Part shown: positions 32,993 to 44,366 of the stretch, piece after piece
Layout of the letters: each line of letters begins with the position of its first letter
Position numbering within the stretch: position 1 is the stretch's first letter
Assembly: GCF_039538045.1 (NCBI RefSeq)
Contig: NZ_BAABBQ010000001.1
Coordinates: forward strand, 580,001-644,000
Direction: 5' to 3'
Source: Sphingomonas swuensis
GTDB lineage: Bacteria; Pseudomonadota; Alphaproteobacteria; Sphingomonadales; Sphingomonadaceae
DNA: 64,000 bases
Made by a program: the position numbers and the translations under genes
The notes under the pieces: generated by a model
Database searches by the model: none
Seen by the model: the letters and a program-made list of their open reading frames with translations, nothing else
Told to the model about the DNA's origin: nothing

Positions 32993-34978
32993 ATGCGGTT
33001 GCTCCTAGCGTTCTTCGCCCTGATCTTCGCCTTGCCTGCGGCGGCACAGCTGGGCTCGGCGGTGCCGAACATCCGGCCCGAGCTGGTCGCCGAGGGGCCG
33101 GCAATCCCCGGTCGCGAGGTCGAGCTCGCGATCCTGATGACCCCCAACGAGGGGTGGCACGGCTATTGGGAAAATCCGGGCGACGCTGGGCAGCCGATGC
33201 AGGTGCAGTGGGAGCTTCCCGCGGGCGCCGAGGCGGGGCCGCTGCGCTATCCGGTGCCGATTCGGCTGACCATCGCGGGGCTGATGAACTATGTGTTCAA
33301 AGGGCCTTATGCGGTGCTGGTCCGGCTCAAGGTGCCCGAGGGCGCGACGGGCACGCTGCCGGTGCGCGCCGACCTCAGCTATCTCGCCTGCACCGACCAG
33401 GTGTGCGTTCCCGAGCGCGGCTCGGTGGCGCTCAACCTGCCGGTCGGGACGGGGCCGCGCGACCCGCGCTTCGATGGGTGGCGGTCGAAGCTGCCGCGGC
33501 CGATCGGCGCGCAGGCGACCTATGCCGTGGCGGGCGAGCGCCTTCGTATCGCGGTGCCGCTTCCGGCTTCGGTGCCGGTCGGCGAGCCCTATTTCTTCCC
33601 GCTGACCGACGGGGTCGCGCGCTACGCCGAGCCGCAGGCGTTCCGGCGGAGCGGTGACTATCTGGTGGCGGAGCTGGCGCTGAAGTCGGCGCCGGGCGGG
33701 CCGATCGCGGGGGTGGTCGAGCTCGGCGACGGGCGCGGGCTCGCGGTCGAGGCGCGGCTAGGACCGGTGCCGAGCGGCGGGCGGACGATTGGCGGCGAGG
33801 AGCCGTGGCGCGTGCTCGGGCTGGCGCTGCTCGGAGCAATCCTCGGCGGGCTGATCCTCAACCTCATGCCCTGCGTGTTCCCGATCCTGGCCCTGAAGGG
33901 GATGGCACTGGCGAGAGCCGGGGGCGACGAGCGGCACGCCCGGGCCGATGCGCTGGCCTATCTGGCGGGCGCGGTGGTGGGCACGGGCGCGCTCGGCGCG
34001 GTGCTTCTCGCGCTTCGGGCGGGCGGGAGCGCGGCGGGCTGGGCGTTCCAGCTCCAGGACCCGCGGACGATCCTGGTGCTGGCGGTGCTTGCCGGCGCGA
34101 TCACGCTCAACCTTCTCGGGGTGTTCAAGCTGCCGGTGCTCGGCGGCGAGGCGAGCCCGAGGGGCGGGTTCGCGACCGGGGCGCTGGCGGCGTTCGTCGC
34201 GACACCCTGCGCCGGGCCGTTCATGGGCGCGGCGCTGGGGACGGCGCTGCTGCTCCCGGCTGCGGGCGCGCTGCTGGTGTTCGCCGGACTGGGCCTCGGG
34301 CTGGCGTTGCCGTTCGTGGCGCTGACCTTCGTTCCGGCGCTCCGGCGGCGGCTGCCGAAGCCCGGCAAGTGGATGCTGACGCTGCAGCGCGTGCTTGCGG
34401 TGCCGATGGGGCTGACCGCGCTGGCGGCGCTCTGGCTGCTGTGGCGGCAGGCGGGTGACAAGGCGCTGATGGTCGGGATCGCCGCGTTGCTGGTGGTCGG
34501 CCTGCTGCTGTGGCTGGCGGGACGGGTGCAGCGCGAGGGGCGCGCGGTCTGGGCACTCGGACTGGCTGTCGTGGGCGCGACGATCGGCTTCGCGCTGCCG
34601 CTTCCGGGTGGCTCGTCCGCGGCGAGCCGGGTGGCCGGCGAGCACGAGGCCTGGAGCGAGGCCAAGGTCGCGGCGGCGGTCAGCGCCGGGCGGCCCGTGT
34701 TCGTCTATTTCACCGCCGACTGGTGCCTGAGCTGCAAGGTCAACGAGACCACCACCATCGGCCGCGACAATGTCCGCGACGCGCTGAAGAAGGGCGGAGT
34801 CGAGGTGCTGGTCGCCGACTGGACCGAGGCCGACCCGGCGATCTCCCGCTTCCTCGACGCGCGCGGCCGGGCGGCGATCCCGCTCTACCTATGGTACCGG
34901 CCAGGGCAGGCCGAGCCCGAGGAGCTGCCGCAGGTGCTGACCCCGGCGATGCTGATCGAGCGGGCGGAGCGGCGCTGA
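32993..34978 (+). CDS. dsbD: Thiol:disulfide interchange protein DsbD
   Basis: 661 residues. It carries electrons from cytoplasmic thioredoxin across the inner membrane to periplasmic reductive pathways. Signal peptide MRLLLAFFALIFALPAAAQ; periplasmic N-terminal domain (~20-270) with the CTDQVCVPERG cysteine pair; a membrane domain with the redox pair Cys ~293 (NLMPCVFPILALKG) and Cys ~405 (VATPCAGPFMG); and a C-terminal thioredoxin-like domain with WCLSC (FTADWCLSCKVNE). This is the complete three-part DsbD. The start is ATG 32993, 55 bases after metH2; co-transcription with it is possible. GC hairpin downstream. Confidence 0.93.
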   Translation: MRLLLAFFALIFALPAAAQLGSAVPNIRPELVAEGPAIPGREVELAILMTPNEGWHGYWENPGDAGQPMQVQWELPAGAEAGPLRYPVPIRLTIAGLMNYVFKGPYAVLVRLKVPEGATGTLPVRADLSYLACTDQVCVPERGSVALNLPVGTGPRDPRFDGWRSKLPRPIGAQATYAVAGERLRIAVPLPASVPVGEPYFFPLTDGVARYAEPQAFRRSGDYLVAELALKSAPGGPIAGVVELGDGRGLAVEARLGPVPSGGRTIGGEEPWRVLGLALLGAILGGLILNLMPCVFPILALKGMALARAGGDERHARADALAYLAGAVVGTGALGAVLLALRAGGSAAGWAFQLQDPRTILVLAVLAGAITLNLLGVFKLPVLGGEASPRGGFATGALAAFVATPCAGPFMGAALGTALLLPAAGALLVFAGLGLGLALPFVALTFVPALRRRLPKPGKWMLTLQRVLAVPMGLTALAALWLLWRQAGDKALMVGIAALLVVGLLLWLAGRVQREGRAVWALGLAVVGATIGFALPLPGGSSAASRVAGEHEAWSEAKVAAAVSAGRPVFVYFTADWCLSCKVNETTTIGRDNVRDALKKGGVEVLVADWTEADPAISRFLDARGRAAIPLYLWYRPGQAEPEELPQVLTPAMLIERAERR

Positions 34979-34988
34979 TTAGATGACC

Positions 34989-35014
34989 CTCCCCATCGCG
35001 GTGCGGCGGGGGAG
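34989..35014. terminator. GC hairpin between dsbD and the convergent amidohydrolase
   Basis: CTCCCC...CGC-ggt-GCG...GGGGAG, a double-segment inverted repeat 10 bases after the dsbD stop and 3 bases before the convergent gene's stop. Its layout resembles the hairpin at 45282-45312. Confidence 0.5.
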
Positions 35015-35017
35015 CTT

Positions 35018-36640
35018 CTATTTGCGCTCCCACACCTTGCGACCGGCGATCCAGGTTTCGAGCACCTGGGTCCGGGCGAGGTCGTGGGGGGTGACGTCGG
35101 CGACGGGACGGTCGACGAGGATGAAGTCGGCGCGCTGGCCGGGGTCGAGCGCGCCCATCTGCCGCTCGGCGAAGCTCGCCCAGGCGGCGTCGCGGGTGAA
35201 GCCGGCGAGTGCCTGGCCGAAGCTCAGCCGTTCCTGCGGGCGCCAGCCGCCGGCGGGCTGGTCGTCCAAGCCCTGCCGGCTGACCGCCGCGGCGAGGCCG
35301 GGGAAGGGATTGGGATCCTCGACCGGGAAGTCGGAGCCGAGGGGCAGGTGGCGGCCGCCCTTCGACAGCGTCGCCCAGGCGTAGGCGCCGCCGAGGCGGT
35401 CGGGGCCGAGACGGGCTTCGGCCATGGTCCGGTCGCTGGTCTGGTGGACCGGCTGCATCGAGGGGACGACCCGGCCCGCGGCGAAGCGGCGAAGGTCCTT
35501 CACGTCGACGATCTGGGCATGCTCGACCCGGCAGCGCCGGTCGCCGGTGCCGCAGCCGGCGGCGGCGAATGCGGAGAGGACCATGTCGTTGGCGGCGTCG
35601 CCGATCGCATGGACCGCGACCTGCTTGCCCATCGCGAGCGCAGCGCGCGCCTGCACGCGAAGCTCGGCGGGAGTGATCAGCGGAAGGCCGCGGGTATGCG
35701 GCGCGTCGGCGTAGGGGCGCTTGAGCCAGGCGCCGCGCGAACCGAGCGCGCCGTCCGAGTAGAGCTTGACCCCGATGAGGGGGACGAAGCTGCTGCCCGC
35801 GGATGCCGGCGCGGCGGCGATGCGCCGGAGCTCGGCGCTCCCGGCGGCATAGCTGAAGATGCGCAAGGGAAGAGTCCCGGTCGCGCTGGCGCGGTTCATC
35901 GCGGTCCAGTCGTCGAAGCTGGTGCCCATGTCGGCCACGGCGGTGAGGCCCTTGGAAAGCAGGGCCTGCTGCGCGCGCTGGAGCGCGGCGTCACGCATGG
36001 CGGCGGTCGGCGCGGGAATATGGCGGTCGACCAGAGTGGTGGCGGCGTCGACGAACAGGCCGTCGCGGATCTCGCCGCCGGACGGCGCCTTCGTCGCGGA
36101 CGTCACGCCGGCGGCCTTGAGCGCGGCGCTGTTGGCCACCGAGGCGTGGCCGTCGACCCGCTCGAGCCAGACCGGGCGGCCGGGTACCGCGGCGTCGAGG
36201 TCGGCGCTGGTCGGGAAGCGCTTGTCGGCCCACAACTCCTGGTTCCAGCCGCGGCCGGTGATCCACGGCAGGTCCGGGTTGGCGGCGGCATAGGTGCGAA
36301 GGCGCTGCTGGAGCTCGGCGAGGCTGGAGGCTCCGGTGAGGTCGAGCTGCCCGAGCGCGAGGCCATAGCCCATGACATGGCCGTGGGCGTCGATCAGGCC
36401 CGGAAGCAGGGTCTTGCCGCCGCCATTGAGGACCCGGGTGCCGGCGGGGAGCTTGAACTGCTCGCCGTGGAGGACGCGCTTCACCGTTCCGTCGTCGCCG
36501 ACGAGAAGGCCGGTGAAGCGCTCGATCCCGCGCCCGGGGGTGGCGCGGACGCCGTTGACGTTGGTGACGAGGAGGTCGGCCGCGGCCGGAGTGGCGAACG
36601 CGAGGGCAAGGCCTGCGCTGAGGAGGAGCCTGGAGATCAT
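35018..36640 (-). CDS. Exported amidohydrolase, YtcJ-like
   Basis: 540 residues. Signal peptide MISRLLLSAGLALAFATPAAA. The metal-dependent amidohydrolase fold is indicated by the first metal motif GLIDAHGHVMGYG (HxH), KLYSDGALGSRGAWL, VAVHAIGDAANDMVLSAF, RVEHAQIV and LPLGSDFPVEDPNPF (late Asp). This is the YtcJ/NfdA-like branch; substrates are amides or formamides in the few characterised members and unknown here. The signal peptide fixes ATG 36640, although the frame is open to 36841. It is divergent from ilvA with only 55 bases between starts. Confidence 0.88.
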   Translation of the reverse strand: MISRLLLSAGLALAFATPAAADLLVTNVNGVRATPGRGIERFTGLLVGDDGTVKRVLHGEQFKLPAGTRVLNGGGKTLLPGLIDAHGHVMGYGLALGQLDLTGASSLAELQQRLRTYAAANPDLPWITGRGWNQELWADKRFPTSADLDAAVPGRPVWLERVDGHASVANSAALKAAGVTSATKAPSGGEIRDGLFVDAATTLVDRHIPAPTAAMRDAALQRAQQALLSKGLTAVADMGTSFDDWTAMNRASATGTLPLRIFSYAAGSAELRRIAAAPASAGSSFVPLIGVKLYSDGALGSRGAWLKRPYADAPHTRGLPLITPAELRVQARAALAMGKQVAVHAIGDAANDMVLSAFAAAGCGTGDRRCRVEHAQIVDVKDLRRFAAGRVVPSMQPVHQTSDRTMAEARLGPDRLGGAYAWATLSKGGRHLPLGSDFPVEDPNPFPGLAAAVSRQGLDDQPAGGWRPQERLSFGQALAGFTRDAAWASFAERQMGALDPGQRADFILVDRPVADVTPHDLARTQVLETWIAGRKVWERK

Positions 36641-36695
36641 GGAGGCAGGCCTAGCATTGTCTGGGCCGGAGGGAAGGTCTAGCGCAAGGCGCGAC

Positions 36696-37910
36696 ATGAC
36701 AGTGCCCACCATCGCCGACATCCATGCCGCCGCCGAGCGTATCGCGGGCGCGGTCGAAAAGACTCCCTGCCTCAAGAGCCGGACGCTGTCCGAGATCGTC
36801 GGAGCGGAGGTCTGGCTGAAGTTCGAGAACCTCCAGTTCACCGCGGCCTACAAGGAGCGCGGCGCCCTCAACAAGCTGCTCCAGCTGGGCGAGGAGGAGC
36901 GGGCCAAGGGCGTGATCGCGGCGAGCGCGGGCAACCATGCCCAGGCGGTCGCCTATCATGGCAAGCGGCTCGGCATTCCGGTCACCATCGTCATGCCGAC
37001 CAACACCCCGCTGATGAAGGTCGCGCAGACCGAGGAACATGGCGCCCGGGTGATCCTCCAGGGGCAGCGCTTCGACGACGCCTATGCCCGGGCGCGCGAG
37101 CTCGAGGCCGAGGAAGGGCTGGTGTTCGTCCATCCGTTCGACGATCCCGACATCGTCGCGGGCACGGGCACCATCGCGCTCGAGATGCTCGAAGCGGTCC
37201 CCGACCTCGACACATTGGTGGTGCCGATCGGCGGCGGCGGGCTGATCAGCGGGATCGCCATCGCGGTCCGCGCGCTTCGCCCGCAAGTCGAGATCATCGG
37301 GGTCGAGGCCGAGCTCTACCCGAGCATGAAGAATGTGGTCGAGGGCGGCGAGAAGGCGATCGGCGGCGACACGCTGGCCGAGGGCATTGCTGTCAAGGAG
37401 CCGGGCAAGCTGACCCGGGCAATCATCCGCGACCATGTCGACCGGATCGAGCTCGTCAGCGAGAAGGACCTCGAGCATGCGGTCGCGCTGCTGGTGGCGA
37501 TCGAGAAGACCGTGGTCGAAGGGGCGGGCGCGGCCGGGATGGCGCTTCTGCTCGCGAACCCCGAGCGCTTTGCCGGACGCAAGGTCGGGACCGTGCTGTG
37601 CGGGGGGAACATCGACACGCACCTCCTCGCCAACGTGCTGATCCGCGAGCTGGTGCGCTGCGGGCGGATCGCGCGGCTCAAGATCGGGGCGCAGGACCAG
37701 CCGGGCGCACTGGCCTCGATCACCGCCTGCTTCCACGCCGCTGGGGTCAACATCATCGAGACCAACCACCAGCGGATCTTCTCCAAGCTGCCGGCCAAGG
37801 ACACGGTGATCGAGGTCGAGTGCGAGGCGCGCGACGCGCAGGCGATCGACGCGCTGGTCGAGCGGCTGGAGCAGAAGGGCTTCGTGGTCGAGCGGGCCGA
37901 GCTGGACTAG
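36696..37910 (+). CDS. ilvA: Threonine ammonia-lyase (short ACT-containing form)
   Basis: 404 residues. A PLP fold-type II enzyme that deaminates threonine to 2-oxobutanoate for isoleucine synthesis or threonine catabolism. The Schiff-base lysine is Lys53 in TAAYKERGALNK; the phosphate-binding loop is PIGGGGLISG; NHAQAVAYH is conserved. A C-terminal ACT-like domain (~330-400, IGAQDQPGALASITACFHAAGVNIIE) suggests allosteric control. The length matches the 400-residue TdcB-with-ACT class rather than the ~515-residue E. coli IlvA. GCAAGGCG precedes ATG 36696. Confidence 0.93.
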   Translation: MTVPTIADIHAAAERIAGAVEKTPCLKSRTLSEIVGAEVWLKFENLQFTAAYKERGALNKLLQLGEEERAKGVIAASAGNHAQAVAYHGKRLGIPVTIVMPTNTPLMKVAQTEEHGARVILQGQRFDDAYARARELEAEEGLVFVHPFDDPDIVAGTGTIALEMLEAVPDLDTLVVPIGGGGLISGIAIAVRALRPQVEIIGVEAELYPSMKNVVEGGEKAIGGDTLAEGIAVKEPGKLTRAIIRDHVDRIELVSEKDLEHAVALLVAIEKTVVEGAGAAGMALLLANPERFAGRKVGTVLCGGNIDTHLLANVLIRELVRCGRIARLKIGAQDQPGALASITACFHAAGVNIIETNHQRIFSKLPAKDTVIEVECEARDAQAIDALVERLEQKGFVVERAELD

Positions 37911-37923
37911 CCCGCGCGGCGAA

Positions 37924-38490
37924 CTAGTTGGCGCCCTCCCGCTCGCAGGCGGCGATCTGGAGGAGCATCATGCCGGTCGCGAGGAAGCTTGCGGCGAGGA
38001 TCCAGGAGAAGCTGGCGACGAGGTCGCTGGTGGTCCCGAACAGCGCGACGATGATGCTCGCGATCGGCAGCCCGACGAGCAGGATGGCGGCGAGCGCGAG
38101 GTCGGTGGCAGCGGCGATCCCGGTCCAGCGGCGAACGGCGGAGGCACCGGCGCGAAGCGTCGCGAGGGTCAAGGCGGCGACCCGCATCACCAGCCAGAAG
38201 GTGACCACCGTCAGGTTGGGAAGGAAGCGGGTCTCGTCACGGGCGAGGAACATGGCGCCGGCGACGAGCGTCGCGACCCCGGCGAGGGTCGCGGGAATGC
38301 GGGCGGCACGCCGTCCAGTCGCGGCGATCACCTCGACGATACCGGCGAGCAGGAGAAGGATCCCGACCACCAAGGCTCCGCTCGATGCGCCGACTTCGGG
38401 GAGGAGCAATGCGGCGGCGCCGAGCAGCAGGATCAGCCAGCCGCAAAGCGCGGTCATTCGAGCTCGGCGCTGATCCACGGACAAGGTCAT
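37924..38490 (-). CDS. HdeD/DUF308-like membrane protein
   Basis: 188 residues, about six membrane helices in three pairs (CGWLILLLGAAALLLPEVG, LVVGILLLLAGIVEVIAATG and later units), the pattern of the HdeD family. E. coli HdeD is linked to acid resistance; the role here is unproven. A general-stress (EcfG-like) promoter candidate lies immediately upstream. The gene is convergent with ilvA and divergent from katG. ATG 38490 begins MTLSVDQRRARM; the longer open frame to 38646 is unlikely. Confidence 0.8.
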   Translation of the reverse strand: MTLSVDQRRARMTALCGWLILLLGAAALLLPEVGASSGALVVGILLLLAGIVEVIAATGRRAARIPATLAGVATLVAGAMFLARDETRFLPNLTVVTFWLVMRVAALTLATLRAGASAVRRWTGIAAATDLALAAILLVGLPIASIIVALFGTTSDLVASFSWILAASFLATGMMLLQIAACEREGAN

Positions 38491-38500
38491 TGCAGATGGG

Positions 38501-38527
38501 AAACAAGATTGGTCGGCGGCAAGTTCC
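38501..38527 (-). promoter_or_regulatory. Candidate EcfG-type promoter upstream of the HdeD-like gene
   Basis: On the minus strand GGAAC (38527-38523), a 17-base spacer and TGTTT (38505-38501). The alphaproteobacterial general stress consensus is about GGAAC-N16/17-CGTT, so this has one mismatch. The start codon would be only ~10 bases beyond the -10 element, implying a very short leader. Confidence 0.4.
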
Positions 38528-38572
38528 CTGGCCTCCTTCAATCGGAATTTCCGGTCGTATCGGCGAGAATGA

Positions 38573-40885
<2,313 letters not shown>

Positions 40886-40904
40886 GACCCTGCGACAAGC
40901 AAGA

Positions 40905-40935
40905 GGGCCGGCGGAGCGATCCGCCGGCCCTTTTT
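40905..40935. terminator. Strong terminator shared by katG and oxyR
   Basis: An 11-bp stem GGGCCGGCGGA / TCCGCCGGCCC with GCGA tetraloop, then TTTTT on the plus strand. It has the same build as the groESL terminator. It ends at the oxyR stop codon, so it probably also serves oxyR from the opposite side, where no T-tract exists. Confidence 0.9.
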
Positions 40936-41831
40936 CATGTCCGAAGCCGTCGCAGCTCCGCCGCGAGGAGCCGGAACTCCTCCTCGCGCGGTGAGCCCGG
41001 ACGCCAGATGAGCGCGACCTGGCGGGCGGCATGGTCGGAGACGAGCGGGTGGACCTCGACCGTGGTGCCGTCGAGCAGCCCGGCGTCGAGCGCCATCTGC
41101 GGGACCAGAGTCACGCCAAGCCGGTTGTCGACCATCTGCACCAGCGTGTGCAGCGAGGTGCCGAGCATCATCGCCGAGGAGCGCATCTCGGGCCGGTTGC
41201 AGGCCGCGAGCGCATGATCCTTGAGGCAATGACCGTCCTCGAGCAGCAGCATCCGGGCGGCGTTGAGGTCCTCGGGGCGGACGTCGCCATCCGGCACCTC
41301 GCCCTGCGGCGCCGCGACCAGCAGCGAATCCTCGAACAATGGCTCGGAGGCGATCTCGCCGCATTCGAACGGCATGGCGAGGAGGACGCAGTCGACGTTG
41401 CCGCGATGGAGGCTGTCGCAGGCGGAAGCGCTCGGTTCCTCGCGCAGGAACAGCTTGAGCTGGGGGTGCGCGGCGCGGAGGGCCGGAAGCAGCGGCGGCA
41501 GGAGGAAGGGGGCGATGGTCGGAATCACCGCCATCCGAAGTTCGCCGGTCAGCGGCTCGCGCTCGGCCCGGGCAAGATCGGCCAGTTCCTCGGCCTGGCG
41601 AAGGACGATGCGCGCCTTGGCGACGATCCGCGCGCCGAGTGGCGTGAAGCGGATCACCCGGCGCGAGCGCTCGACGAGGGTCGAGCCGAGCAGGCTCTCG
41701 AGCTCGCGGAGCGAGGCAGAGAGGGTCGACTGGGTGATGAAGCAGCTCTCCGCCGCCTTCCCGAAGTGGCCATGGTCGTTGAGCGCGACCAGATATTGCA
41801 GCTGGCGAAGGGTGGGGAGGTAGCTCATCAT
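40935..41831 (-). CDS. oxyR: Hydrogen peroxide-sensing regulator OxyR
   Basis: 298-residue LysR-family regulator. N-terminal HTH: LRQLQYLVALNDHGHFGKAAESCFITQSTLSASLRELE. The redox pair is present as Cys202 and Cys211 in LLEDGHCLKDHALAAC, with the same spacing as Cys199/Cys208 of E. coli OxyR, so disulfide-based peroxide sensing is likely. It faces katG tail to tail. The start is ATG 41831 or 41828 (double Met). Confidence 0.95.
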   Translation of the reverse strand: MMSYLPTLRQLQYLVALNDHGHFGKAAESCFITQSTLSASLRELESLLGSTLVERSRRVIRFTPLGARIVAKARIVLRQAEELADLARAEREPLTGELRMAVIPTIAPFLLPPLLPALRAAHPQLKLFLREEPSASACDSLHRGNVDCVLLAMPFECGEIASEPLFEDSLLVAAPQGEVPDGDVRPEDLNAARMLLLEDGHCLKDHALAACNRPEMRSSAMMLGTSLHTLVQMVDNRLGVTLVPQMALDAGLLDGTTVEVHPLVSDHAARQVALIWRPGSPREEEFRLLAAELRRLRT

Positions 41832-42014
41832 CGCTTTCTTCGATTGGAGTGAGCGCTGTAAGTTGTTGGAGCGAACAACGCAAAGCGCCTAGGGCATATG
41901 ACAACGGGATGCATGTTCCCCCTGCATGCAGGCCCGGGCCGCCGCCGCCTCACCGATCTGGCCTTCCCCTTGGACCAGGCACATTGCGCGGCGGCGGCCA
42001 CTTCTCCCATCCGC

Positions 42015-42044
42015 TTGACCAATCCTGTCTTAGGTATGTAATAC
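42015..42044 (+). promoter_or_regulatory. Promoter of the serine hydrolase gene with embedded palindrome
   Basis: TTGACC (42015-42020), 18-base spacer, TAATAC (42039-42044). The -10 lies within GTAT-GTA-ATAC, a short inverted repeat that may be an operator. An AGGGGG ribosome site and ATG follow at 42061-42072. Confidence 0.5.
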
Positions 42045-42071
42045 ACCTCGACGAGAGTTGAGGGGGTAGCG

Positions 42072-43703
42072 ATGCGTGTAGTGGTGGCTGGGCTGATGGT
42101 GGCGGTCGCGGGCAAGGCGGCGGCGGTGCCGGCGGGCTTCGCGAATACGGCGGGACGGATCATCGCCGCCGACGCACCGGCGAACGGGCCCGGGGTCAGC
42201 GCGGTGGTCAGCGAGAACGGCCGGATCGTGTGGAAGGGCGCGTCGGGCAGGGCCGACAGTGCCGGCGCGCCGCTCAAGGCCGACAGCCTGTTTCGCTACG
42301 CCTCGATCAGCAAGCAGTTCACCGCCGCGCTGATCCTCAAGCTCGCCGAGGAGGGCAAGCTGTCGCTCGATGACACGCTCGGCAAGCTGCTCCCGGGCGA
42401 GACGCCGCCCGCCTGGCACCCGGTAACGGTGCGGCAGCTGCTCAACCACACGTCGGGGATTCCGAGCTACACGGGCAAGCCCAGCTTCATGGCCGAGGCG
42501 AGCACCGCCAGGGCGATCAGCACGCAGGGGCTGATCGACGTCACCCGCGACGACCCGCTCGACTTCGCGCCGGGCACCGAGTTTCGCTACAACAATACCG
42601 GCTACGTGCTCCTCTCGGCGATCGCCGAGAAGCTGACCGGCAAGCCCTGGTATGCCGCGCTCAGGGAGCGGATTACCGGGCCGCTCGGGCTGAACAGCAT
42701 CCGCTGCGGGTGCGAGCCGGGACCGGCGGTGGTCGAAGGCTTCGGCGCCGAGGGGCGGCCGGCACAGCGGATCGACATGAGCGTTCCGAGCGGGGCGGGG
42801 GCCCTCGTCGGGAGCGCCGCCGATCTCGCCCGCTGGGGCGCGGCGCTCCACGGCGGCAAGGTGCTGAAGCCGGCGAGCTACCAGGCGATGATCACCCCGA
42901 TCCCGCCCAAGGGCGTGTCCATGGCTTATGGCTTCGGGCTCACCCGTGGCGAGGTGCGCGGCGTGCCGACGATCGGGCACAATGGCGGCATCTTCGGCTT
43001 CAACACCGAGAGCCTCTACAGTCCCGACAAGAAGATCTTCGTCGCGGTCCTCGCGAACAGCGACTCGCGCGAACCGGGCGCCGACACGACCGCGCGTCGG
43101 CTGCTCGCGGCGGCGGCGGGCGTCGCCTTCCCCGAACTTCGCGCGCAGCCACTCGACCTCAAGGCGGCCGAGCCCTTCTTCGGCGTCTATCGCGACGCCA
43201 GGACCGAGCGGCGCTTCTATGCGAAGGACGGCAAGCTCTTCACGCAGCGGACCGGGGCCGATCCGCTCGAAGTCTATGCGGCCGGGGGCGGGCGCTACTT
43301 CTACGGGCCGTCGTCGCTGACCTATTTCGAGGTCGGGCGCGATGGCGCCGGAAAGCCCCGCCTGACCTTCCATCCGGAGGGCCAGGTCACCGGGATCGAG
43401 GCGGCCTGGACGGGCGCGGCGAGTGGGCCGGCGGCAGCGGCGGCCGTCGTTCCGGTGGCGCAGCTCGACCTCCTTGCCGGCGAGTATGCGACCGGGCCGG
43501 CGGTGATGACCATCGCCCGCAACGGCGAAAAGCTGACGGGCCAGCTGACCGGCCAGTCGCCGATCGGGCTCGAGGCGATCGGGCCGCGCGAGTTCCGCAC
43601 GGTCGGGGTCGATGCCAGGCTGACCTTCGTCGAGGAGGGCGGGCGGATCGTCCGGGTGGTGCTCAACCAGAACGGGCGAACCATCCCGTTCGAGCGCCGC
43701 TGA
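42072..43703 (+). CDS. Secreted serine hydrolase, beta-lactamase/penicillin-binding-like
   Basis: 543 residues. Signal peptide MRVVVAGLMVAVAGKAAAVPA. The class C beta-lactamase-like fold has the nucleophile motif Ser78-Ile-Ser-Lys81 (YASISKQFTA), Tyr173-Asn-Asn (RYNNTGY) and HNGG in place of KTG. Members include D-aminopeptidases, esterases and PBP4*-type proteins; true beta-lactamase activity is not implied. The last ~150 residues look like a C-terminal beta-barrel domain (EPFFGVYRDARTERRFYAKDG). Strong ribosome site. Converges on the TetR gene with a 3-base gap. Confidence 0.88.
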   Translation: MRVVVAGLMVAVAGKAAAVPAGFANTAGRIIAADAPANGPGVSAVVSENGRIVWKGASGRADSAGAPLKADSLFRYASISKQFTAALILKLAEEGKLSLDDTLGKLLPGETPPAWHPVTVRQLLNHTSGIPSYTGKPSFMAEASTARAISTQGLIDVTRDDPLDFAPGTEFRYNNTGYVLLSAIAEKLTGKPWYAALRERITGPLGLNSIRCGCEPGPAVVEGFGAEGRPAQRIDMSVPSGAGALVGSAADLARWGAALHGGKVLKPASYQAMITPIPPKGVSMAYGFGLTRGEVRGVPTIGHNGGIFGFNTESLYSPDKKIFVAVLANSDSREPGADTTARRLLAAAAGVAFPELRAQPLDLKAAEPFFGVYRDARTERRFYAKDGKLFTQRTGADPLEVYAAGGGRYFYGPSSLTYFEVGRDGAGKPRLTFHPEGQVTGIEAAWTGAASGPAAAAAVVPVAQLDLLAGEYATGPAVMTIARNGEKLTGQLTGQSPIGLEAIGPREFRTVGVDARLTFVEEGGRIVRVVLNQNGRTIPFERR

Positions 43704-43706
43704 GGA

Positions 43707-44300
43707 TCAGTCGCGCAAGGGGGCGCCGGCAAGGCCCTCGATCTGGGTGACCGCCACTTCGCGGACGGCCTCGCGGTCGAGCCCGCAGGCGCGCGCCACC
43801 TCTTCGCCGGCAAGGCTGTCGCCGATCGCCAGCAGGGTCAGGCCCATCGTCATCGCGTCGACCGGCCGGGTGTCGCCGAGTGCGCGCATCATCCGGATGA
43901 CCCGCTCGATGGTGGCGATGACCGGCTCGAGCGCCTCGCGCTGGCGAGTCAGCGCGATCCAGCCGATGAGCTCGCCCGCGCCCTCGCGGCGGAAGGCCTC
44001 GAACATCGCGTCGACCACGTCGCGCTCGGTGCCCTTGCCGTCTCGGCGCTGCTGGATCGCGCCCTCGATCGAGGCCGAGACGGTCTGAGCGATGTCCTCG
44101 GCGAGCGCGCGCTGGAGCCCGGCGGCCGAACCGAAGTGGTGAAGCAGGTTGGCGTGGGTCCGGCCGACCCGGCGCGCGACCGCCTGCAGCGTCACCGCCG
44201 CGGCGCCCTCGCGCTTGAGGAGGTCGCGGGCCGCCGCCATCGCCGCCGCCCGGCTCTGCTCGGGCGAAACTCTTTTCCGCTCCAGTGGTTTTATTGACAT
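43707..44300 (-). CDS. TetR family transcriptional regulator
   Basis: 197 residues. N-terminal HTH: AAARDLLKREGAAAVTLQAVARRVGRTHANLLHHFGSAAGLQRAL, followed by a divergent ligand-binding helical domain. It is divergent from the predicted metal-dependent hydrolase gene (66 bases between starts) and probably regulates it and itself. The ligand is unknown. ATG 44300 is preferred over in-frame TTG 44312. Confidence 0.9.
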   Translation of the reverse strand: MSIKPLERKRVSPEQSRAAAMAAARDLLKREGAAAVTLQAVARRVGRTHANLLHHFGSAAGLQRALAEDIAQTVSASIEGAIQQRRDGKGTERDVVDAMFEAFRREGAGELIGWIALTRQREALEPVIATIERVIRMMRALGDTRPVDAMTMGLTLLAIGDSLAGEEVARACGLDREAVREVAVTQIEGLAGAPLRD

Positions 44301-44366
44301 TATTGTAAGCAATCGCCAGTTAGCTGTCGCAGATCATTCTTCGTGGCTAGGGAGTGGAGGACGAGC
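44301..44366. promoter_or_regulatory. Divergent promoter/operator between TetR gene and hydrolase gene
   Basis: 66 bases, AT-rich on the TetR side (TTATTGACATTATTGTAAG at 44291-44309). TTGACA overlaps the TetR start region and could be the -35 of the plus-strand promoter. An imperfect symmetry TTGACA..TTGTAA might be part of a TetR operator. Assignment is tentative. Confidence 0.35.
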
